A stretch of DNA of 64,000 bases, from contig NZ_JOEK01000014.1 of NCBI RefSeq assembly GCF_000719135.1, positions 62,001 to 126,000 of the forward strand, read 5' to 3'. The notes under the pieces were generated by a model that was not told the DNA's origin, did no database searches, and saw nothing but the letters and a program-made list of their open reading frames with translations. A program made the position numbers and the translations under genes. This document shows positions 59,347 through 64,000 of this stretch, piece by piece (the first letter of the stretch is position 1; each line of letters opens with the position of its first letter). This DNA comes from Streptomyces avicenniae (GTDB lineage: Bacteria; Actinomycetota; Actinomycetes; Streptomycetales; Streptomycetaceae).

Positions 59347-60003
59347 TCAGGACTGACGCGGCGCGCCGGGCGGTCCGCTCCACGCCGGGCGCCGCGGGTC
59401 GTCCAGCCTGACCACGACGTCGGCCGCCTCCTGCGGGGCGACCTCGGCCGCGTACCGCTCGAACGCGGGCAGGGTCCACCGCTCCGCGGCGCCGGTGCGC
59501 CGCGCGAGAGCCCCCGGGGAGAGGCTGAGGTGCACGGCCAGGTCGGCGGGGAACCACTTCCCGAGCAGGAAGGCGCCGTGCAGGAGCAGGACACCGCCCG
59601 CCGGGAGGGTGACGTACGGGCTGCGCGTGGCCCGGTCCCGTTCCGGGTCCCACAGGTCGGGCAGCACACGGCCGCTGCCGTCGGCGTCCAGCGGGGTGAG
59701 GACCTCACGCCACAGCGCGCCGGTGTCCAGCCAGAGGTCGAGGTAGGCGTCGGGATCCTCCTTGCCGTACTCGAACCTGACGGACGCCGCCCGCAGGAAG
59801 CCACCGGCCGCGACGACGAGCGCGGCACGTCCGCGCTCCCTCAGCGCCCGCGCCAGCCCCTCCGCCAGCGCCCCGGGCTCCGCGGCGGGCGCGCCGTCGA
59901 TCAGCACCCGCGTCCACGGACCGCCGTCACCGCCCGGCAGGGTGACGAGATGCCCGGCGAGCGCGTCGGTGAGGCGTTCCGTGCTGATCGGCTCAAGTCG
60001 CAT
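59347..60003 (-). CDS. uridine kinase-like protein with a degenerate P-loop
   Basis: A 218-residue protein that resembles uridine/nucleoside kinases of the P-loop family in layout and in segments such as LLHGAFLLGKWFPADLAVHL and the Arg-rich lid, LARRTGAAERW. The usual Walker A GxxxxGK[S/T] is replaced by DGAPAAEPGALAEGLA, with no Lys, so phosphate binding is doubtful. GAGGAGG precedes the ATG at 60003 by 9 bases. Divergent from a small unknown gene. Confidence 0.72.
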   Translation of the reverse strand: MRLEPISTERLTDALAGHLVTLPGGDGGPWTRVLIDGAPAAEPGALAEGLARALRERGRAALVVAAGGFLRAASVRFEYGKEDPDAYLDLWLDTGALWREVLTPLDADGSGRVLPDLWDPERDRATRSPYVTLPAGGVLLLHGAFLLGKWFPADLAVHLSLSPGALARRTGAAERWTLPAFERYAAEVAPQEAADVVVRLDDPRRPAWSGPPGAPRQS

Positions 60004-60092
60004 ACGCCCCATCCTCCTCAACCGGCCTCCCCCACCGCACGGGCCACCGACGCCTTCTTCCCCGCGCGCCTCCCCGCCCGCACGATAGGACC

Positions 60093-60377
60093 ATGGACGA
60101 GGAGAACGGACGGGGCAGGCTCGACCTGTATGTGGAGACGCTGCGCGCACGCATGCCCGCGGCCGAGTTCATCGGCCTGATGAGCGCCTTCCACGCATGG
60201 CGCGGCGCCCCCCACGCCGCGGCGCCCGCCGCCGACGCGGGCGCGCCGCTGACCCCCGAGGCGCAGTCGGAGATGCTGGCGCTGATGCGGCTCACGTCGG
60301 CCCACGCCCCGGCGGCGCCGCCCGCCCCCCGTACCCCCGCCCCCGAGGGACTCGTGACGGACCTGGGCCACGTCTGA
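60093..60377 (+). CDS. small conserved hypothetical protein
   Basis: A 94-residue protein of unknown function. The N-terminal half is helical (DLYVETLRARMPAAEFIGLM) and the rest is Ala/Pro-rich. No Shine-Dalgarno is present; a weak CACGAT hexamer lies 6 bases before the ATG. Coding bias fits its neighbours, but it could be a spurious frame. Confidence 0.5.
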   Translation: MDEENGRGRLDLYVETLRARMPAAEFIGLMSAFHAWRGAPHAAAPAADAGAPLTPEAQSEMLALMRLTSAHAPAAPPAPRTPAPEGLVTDLGHV

Positions 60378-60475
60378 CCCGACGCGACGTCAGCCGCTCA
60401 GCCTCGTTCGCTATCGGCCACGGGAATGGCATCTTTCAACGTGGACCGGTGCAAACGGAGCGAATGGGGCTGAGC

Positions 60476-61675
60476 ATGCATGAGGTGCAGGAGCAGATCG
60501 TCGATCTGGCCAGACGGACGAACGAGCCGATCGTCGCCCAGCTGCTCCGCTCGTCGGCCGCCGCGACCCTCGCCTACCTGGCGGCCGTCTGGCTCACCGA
60601 CGTCGCGGCCCCGCTGCTCGCGCCGCTGACCGCCCTGCTCGTCGTCCAGGTGACGCTCTACGCCACGCTGACCACGGGCGTGCGCCGGGTCAACGCCGTC
60701 GTGGTCGGCGTGCTGGTGGCGACCGGCTTCAGCGCCGTCGTCGGCCTCAGCTGGTGGAGCCTCGGGCTGCTCCTGGCCACGGCCCTGACGGTCGGCCACC
60801 TGGCCAAGGTGGACGAGTTCGTGCCCGAGGTCGCGATCAGCGCGATGCTGGTGCTCGGCGTGACGCAGCACACCGACACCGCGCTCGACCGGGTCGTCGA
60901 GACGGTCATCGGCGCCGTCGTCGGCCTCCTGTTCAACCTGATCTTCGTACCGCCGCTGTGGATCCGGTCGGCGAGCGAGGACATCGAGGAACAGGCCCGC
61001 CGGATGCGCGACCTGCTGGTCCGGCTGAGCGAGGAGATCTCCCAGGACCAGGCCCCGGTCCCCGCGCTCGCCGACGAGGTGGCGCGCGCCCGGCAGCTCG
61101 ACCAGGACGTCGCCCGCGTGGACGCCTCCATCACCCAGGCCGAGGAGAGCGTGCGCCTCAACCCGAGGGTCAAGGAGCCGGTGCTGACCCGCATCGTGCT
61201 GCGCACCGGCCTCGACACGCTGGAGATCTGCGTCGTCATCCTGCGCACCATGTCCCGGACGTTCCTCGACCTGGCCAACCGGCGCGAGGGCGAACCGCTC
61301 TTCCCCGCCGAGGTGGCCCCCGCGATGCGCGAACTGCTCACCAACCTCGCGGGCGCCGTGGACAGCTACGCGACACTCATCACCAGCCAGGTGAGCACGG
61401 CCGCCGACGAGGCCGAGTCGTTCCTCGCCATCGAGCTCGACGCCGCGCGCATCAGCAGGCAGCACGTCGCCGACCTCCTGCTGTCACGGATTCAGCAGCA
61501 TCCGAAGCAGTGGCAGCTGCACGGGGCGCTGCTGGCCGAGGTGGACCGCATGCTCAACGAGCTGAACATCGAGAAGCGCTCCATGCACCTGGCCGAGCAG
61601 CTGGACCAGGTCGCGGCAGACAGCCGCGAGAAGCACCCGAGGCTGCGCAAACTCACGGCGCTTGCCCGAAGGTGA
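60476..61675 (+). CDS. aromatic acid exporter family (FUSC/DUF939-like) membrane protein
   Basis: A 399-residue protein with an N-terminal membrane half (about 25-175, five or six helices) and a C-terminal cytoplasmic helical half (about 185-399), the plan of the FUSC/ArAE and DUF939 families. LLAPLTALLVVQVTLYATLTTGV is in the first membrane block. Family members export aromatic acids; here that is inferred only from family. ATG at 60464 or 60476 is possible; I use the second, which has GGGG upstream. Its 3' end overlaps the next gene, on the other strand, by 23 bases. Confidence 0.78.
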   Translation: MHEVQEQIVDLARRTNEPIVAQLLRSSAAATLAYLAAVWLTDVAAPLLAPLTALLVVQVTLYATLTTGVRRVNAVVVGVLVATGFSAVVGLSWWSLGLLLATALTVGHLAKVDEFVPEVAISAMLVLGVTQHTDTALDRVVETVIGAVVGLLFNLIFVPPLWIRSASEDIEEQARRMRDLLVRLSEEISQDQAPVPALADEVARARQLDQDVARVDASITQAEESVRLNPRVKEPVLTRIVLRTGLDTLEICVVILRTMSRTFLDLANRREGEPLFPAEVAPAMRELLTNLAGAVDSYATLITSQVSTAADEAESFLAIELDAARISRQHVADLLLSRIQQHPKQWQLHGALLAEVDRMLNELNIEKRSMHLAEQLDQVAADSREKHPRLRKLTALARR

Positions 61676-62033
61676 CGTCGCCGTGGACGTCCCGCAGCTG
61701 GACGACCGGACCGTTCGTGACGGCGCCGCCCGCGATCGAGTTGTGCGTGTCGCCCGTGACGGCGGTGAGCGCGCGCCGGTGATCCGCCGCCCAGCCGAGC
61801 AGCGCGTCGGCGAACACCGCGTCCGTACGCGCCCGCTCCGCGATCCGGCCGGTCAGCGCCTGGACCTGCCCCTCGTCGGCCGGGTCCACCGGGCCGTCGT
61901 CGAGGGACCCGGCACCCCGCCCGGTCACACGGCGGACCACGGACAGCAGGGCGTCCCAGGCATGCTGCCCGGCGGCCGTCGCCACACTGCCCGCGGCGGT
62001 GGAGACGAGGGCGAGCGCGGCGTCGATGTCCAT
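61653..62033 (-). CDS. small protein with a C-terminal GPVVQLRDVHGDVTFG motif
   Basis: A 126-residue protein. About residues 1-100 are helical (LVSTAAGSVATAAGQHAWDALL then RIAERARTDAVFADALLGW). The end reads NSIAGGAVTNGPVVQLRDVHGDV and is beta-rich. Similar VxGPVxQxRDVxGxVxF strings occur beside effector and NTPase domains in streptomycete regulatory proteins, as I recall them, so this may be a detached sensor module. The ATG at 62033 follows TACGGT by 7 bases. Confidence 0.6.
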   Translation of the reverse strand: MDIDAALALVSTAAGSVATAAGQHAWDALLSVVRRVTGRGAGSLDDGPVDPADEGQVQALTGRIAERARTDAVFADALLGWAADHRRALTAVTGDTHNSIAGGAVTNGPVVQLRDVHGDVTFGQAP

Positions 62034-62040
62034 GCCGACC

Positions 62041-62046
62041 ACCGTA
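62041..62046 (-). promoter_or_regulatory. -10 hexamer TACGGT, leaderless start for the gene at 62033
   Basis: TACGGT on the minus strand, then 7 bases, then ATG. Confidence 0.6.
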
Positions 62047-62079
62047 CGGCCCGACCGCCGCGGGGCACCAGACCGCCCG

Positions 62080-62700
62080 TCAGCCAGGGCCAGGTCCATC
62101 CCGCGCCACCCGCATCTCCGTCAGCGTCCGCCACAGCGCCGCCACCTGGCGGTCGAGATCGGCCAGGGTCCCGTCGTTGGCGAGGACGTGGTCGGCGATC
62201 GCGAGCCGCTCCGCGCGGGTCGCCTGGGCGGCCATGCGCGCGTCCGCGTCCGCCTCGGCCATGCCGCGCGCCCCGACCAGACGGGCACGCCGCGTCGCGT
62301 CCGACGCGTCCACCACGACCACCGTGTCGTACCGGTCCGCGAGACCGTTCTCCGTCAACAGCGGCACGTCGTGGACGACCACGGCGTCCGGCGGCGCCGC
62401 CTCCTGGAGCTGGGCGGAACGCCGCGCCACCAACGGATGCACGAGCGCGTTCAACGCGCGGCGGCGCTCCTCGTCGGCGAAGACCAGCCGCCCCAGCCGC
62501 GCCCGGTCGAGGCTCCCGTCCGGCGCCAGCACCTCGGGGCCGAACTCGGCGACCACCGCCGCCAGGCCGGGCGTCCCCGGCTCCACGACCTCACGGGCGA
62601 TCAGGTCCGCGTCCACCACGACCGCCCCGCGCGCCGCGAGCAGACGCACGGCCGCGCTCTTCCCCGCGCCGATACCACCGGTCAGTCCCACACTGAGCAT
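62080..62700 (-). CDS. coaE: dephospho-CoA kinase
   Basis: A 206-residue P-loop kinase, the last step of coenzyme A synthesis. Walker A is GGIGAGKS at about 8-15, with [13 protein letters not shown] and the [11 protein letters not shown] segment also diagnostic. Length is typical, without the extra C-terminal domain found in mycobacteria. The ATG follows TAGCGT by 6 bases. Confidence 0.95.
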   Translation of the reverse strand: MLSVGLTGGIGAGKSAAVRLLAARGAVVVDADLIAREVVEPGTPGLAAVVAEFGPEVLAPDGSLDRARLGRLVFADEERRRALNALVHPLVARRSAQLQEAAPPDAVVVHDVPLLTENGLADRYDTVVVVDASDATRRARLVGARGMAEADADARMAAQATRAERLAIADHVLANDGTLADLDRQVAALWRTLTEMRVARDGPGPG

Positions 62701-62706
62701 GCCCGC

Positions 62707-62712
62707 ACGCTA
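62707..62712 (-). promoter_or_regulatory. -10 hexamer TAGCGT, leaderless start for coaE
   Basis: TAGCGT on the minus strand, then 6 bases, then the coaE ATG at 62700. The hexamer overlaps the last codons of the PAC2 gene. Confidence 0.6.
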
Positions 62713-63660
62713 CCTGCCGCCGTCGCCGTCCTCACGCTCCGCGAGGAACCGCTCGAAGACCTCACCCAACTCGTCCGCCGACGGCAGCTCGGCAGGCTCG
62801 GCCACCAGGCTGCCCCGGGAGGCGGCCCCGGCGATCGCGTCGTACTGCTGCTCAAGACCGCGCACCACCGCGACCAGTTCCGAGTCCCCCTCCGCCAGCT
62901 CACGTTCGATCTCGTCCTGCGTCCGCAACGCGCGGCTGCGCAGGGCGTGCGCGGCCTCGGGGAGCACGAGACCGGTCGCCGCGGTGAGGGCCTCCAGCAC
63001 GACGAGCGTGGCGTCCGGGTAGCGGGAGCGCGCGATGTAGTGCGGCACGTGAGCGGCGACACCGAGCACGTCGTGCCCCGCCTCGGTGAGCCGCAGCTCC
63101 ACCAGGGCCGCCGCGCTGCCGGGCACCTGCGCCTCGTCGAACATGCCGTGGTGCCCCGGCACCAGGTCGGACCGGTTCCCGTGCGGCGTCAGACCGACCG
63201 GGCGGGTGTGCGGGACACCCATCGGAATGCCGTGGGACGTGACGGCCATCCGCACCCGCAGGCGCTCCACGATCTGCCGCACGGCGGCGGCGAAGCTCTC
63301 CCACTCGACGTCGGGCTCGGGCCCCGACAGGACGAGGAACGGCTGATGCGTCGCGTCCCGCACGAGGCGCAGCTCCAGGGCGGGCGCCTCGTACGCCGTC
63401 CACCGGTCACGCCGGAAGGTCATGACGGGACGGCGCGCCCGGTAGTCCACCAGACGGTCGTGGTCGAAGCGGGCGACCGTGACGGACGGGCGGCCGTCGA
63501 GCAGCTGCTCGATCAGCTGGGCGCCGGTCTCCCCCGCGTCCATGAAGCCCTCGAAGTGGTAGACGAGGACGGGGCCCGCGCTGTCCGGACCGCCGGTCGC
63601 CTCGTCGAACAGGGCCAGGCCCTGCGGCTCCCATGCGTACAACTCCTGCGGATCGCGCAC
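62710..63660 (-). CDS. PAC2 family protein
   Basis: A 316-residue PAC2 (proteasome assembly chaperone-like) protein widely conserved in actinobacteria. The segments [32 protein letters not shown] and [13 protein letters not shown] define the group. No enzymatic role is established; a link to proteasome or cell processes is suggested by family name only. The GTG at 63660 is chosen because GAAGGA lies about 10 bases upstream and the N-terminus ([11 protein letters not shown]) matches relatives; the frame stays open upstream. Confidence 0.88.
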   Translation of the reverse strand: MRDPQELYAWEPQGLALFDEATGGPDSAGPVLVYHFEGFMDAGETGAQLIEQLLDGRPSVTVARFDHDRLVDYRARRPVMTFRRDRWTAYEAPALELRLVRDATHQPFLVLSGPEPDVEWESFAAAVRQIVERLRVRMAVTSHGIPMGVPHTRPVGLTPHGNRSDLVPGHHGMFDEAQVPGSAAALVELRLTEAGHDVLGVAAHVPHYIARSRYPDATLVVLEALTAATGLVLPEAAHALRSRALRTQDEIERELAEGDSELVAVVRGLEQQYDAIAGAASRGSLVAEPAELPSADELGEVFERFLAEREDGDGGR

Positions 63661-63740
63661 CGCCACCGCTTCCTTCCCGTCGCTCGCGTACGGACCGGTC
63701 AACGCGCCGCGCCGCGCCCGCATTCCCCGGGTGCGCGAAC

Positions 63741-63779
63741 GGCCGGGGCCCGCCTCCCCAAGGGAGACGGGCCCCGGCC
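63741..63779 (-). terminator. intrinsic hairpin downstream of rpsA
   Basis: GGCCGGGGCCCGCCTCCC (63741-63758) pairs with 63762-63779, an 18-bp stem with one mismatch and a 3-base loop. It lies 38 bases past the rpsA stop. Confidence 0.85.
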
Positions 63780-63816
63780 GCCGTGCGTGATCGGTGCGAT
63801 CAGCCGCGTGGCGTGA

Positions 63817-64000
63817 TCAGCTCTGACCGCCCGCGAGCTTCTCGCGGAGGGCCGCCAGCGCCTCGTCGGACGCCAGGGCGCCCGCGTCCTCGGTCTGCGG
63901 CGAGGAGTACGAGCCGCCGCCGCCCGAGCCACCGGCCGCCTGGCCGCCGCCGGAGCCCGCCGCCTCGGCCTCGGCCTGCGCATCGGCCTCGCGGGACTTG
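63817..64000 (-). CDS. rpsA: 30S ribosomal protein S1, C-terminal part (runs off the window)
   Basis: The last 61 codons of a minus-strand gene. They encode a Gly/Ser-rich linker (GSGGGQAAGGSGGGGSYSS) and the terminal helix LASDEALAALREKLAGG, which is the end of actinobacterial ribosomal protein S1. The RNA-binding S1 domains are outside the window. coaE and a PAC2 gene follow, and rpsA near coaE is the usual streptomycete arrangement. Confidence 0.88.
   Translation of the reverse strand, partial: KSREADAQAEAEAAGSGGGQAAGGSGGGGSYSSPQTEDAGALASDEALAALREKLAGGQS

Overview
The window looks like core chromosome of a Streptomyces or a close streptomycete. G+C is very high with strong G/C bias at codon third positions, GTG starts are common, and neighbouring genes often share a 4-base ATGA/GTGA stop-start overlap. 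It carries the sporulation regulator WhiA, an actinobacterial suf operon with SufU, an RbpA-family RNA polymerase-binding protein, and mycothiol-type and TAP-type proteins. Gene order is, as far as I recall it, that of the conserved Streptomyces core from dapD through suf, ctaA/ctaB, tkt-tal-zwf-opcA-pgl, pgi, secG-tpiA-pgk-gap, whiA-yvcK-rapZ-uvrC, uvrA and uvrB to coaE-rpsA. I saw no tRNA, rRNA, CRISPR array, insertion sequence, prophage or biosynthetic cluster.

Layout. 1-8 kb: a partial acidic protein, a secreted endonuclease/phosphatase, a DapA homologue, two membrane proteins, dapD, and an SMR efflux pump coupled to a TetR regulator. 8.1-14.9 kb: the full Fe-S assembly operon sufR-B-D-ferredoxin-C-S-U-T on the minus strand, with a SufR-type palindrome at the sufR start and a DtxR-type iron box just upstream. 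15-22 kb: an ABC-2 exporter, heme A synthase, a secreted TAP-type peptidase, an amidohydrolase, and heme O synthase (ctaB). 22.3-30.6 kb: pentose phosphate genes tkt-tal-zwf-opcA-pgl, then convergent pgi. 30.8-40 kb: rbpA-like, secG, tpiA, pgk, gap, whiA, yvcK, rapZ and uvrC, all on the minus strand. 40-50.4 kb: an MBL hydrolase, a mycothiol-type enzyme, uvrA, a 1,152-residue secreted two-enzyme protein, and uvrB. 50.6-62 kb: an accessory-like stretch with a secreted GDPD, M23 peptidase, PIG-L deacetylase, orphan PemK-like toxin, WGR/beta-propeller protein, a von Willebrand A protein with a membrane partner, an alcohol dehydrogenase and several small unknowns. 62-64 kb: coaE, a PAC2 protein and the 3' end of rpsA.

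Three observations stand out. First, zwf (glucose-6-phosphate dehydrogenase) is broken: about 45 internal codons are missing at about 26428-26434 and the frame changes, although its operon partners opcA and pgl are intact. Second, at least fifteen genes begin 6 or 7 bases after a TAnnnT hexamer and have no Shine-Dalgarno sequence, which is the signature of leaderless transcripts; this also settles several starts. Third, the suf/ABC/heme block carries clear candidate operators for SufR and for an iron regulator, and the tkt operon has a nested stem-loop leader.
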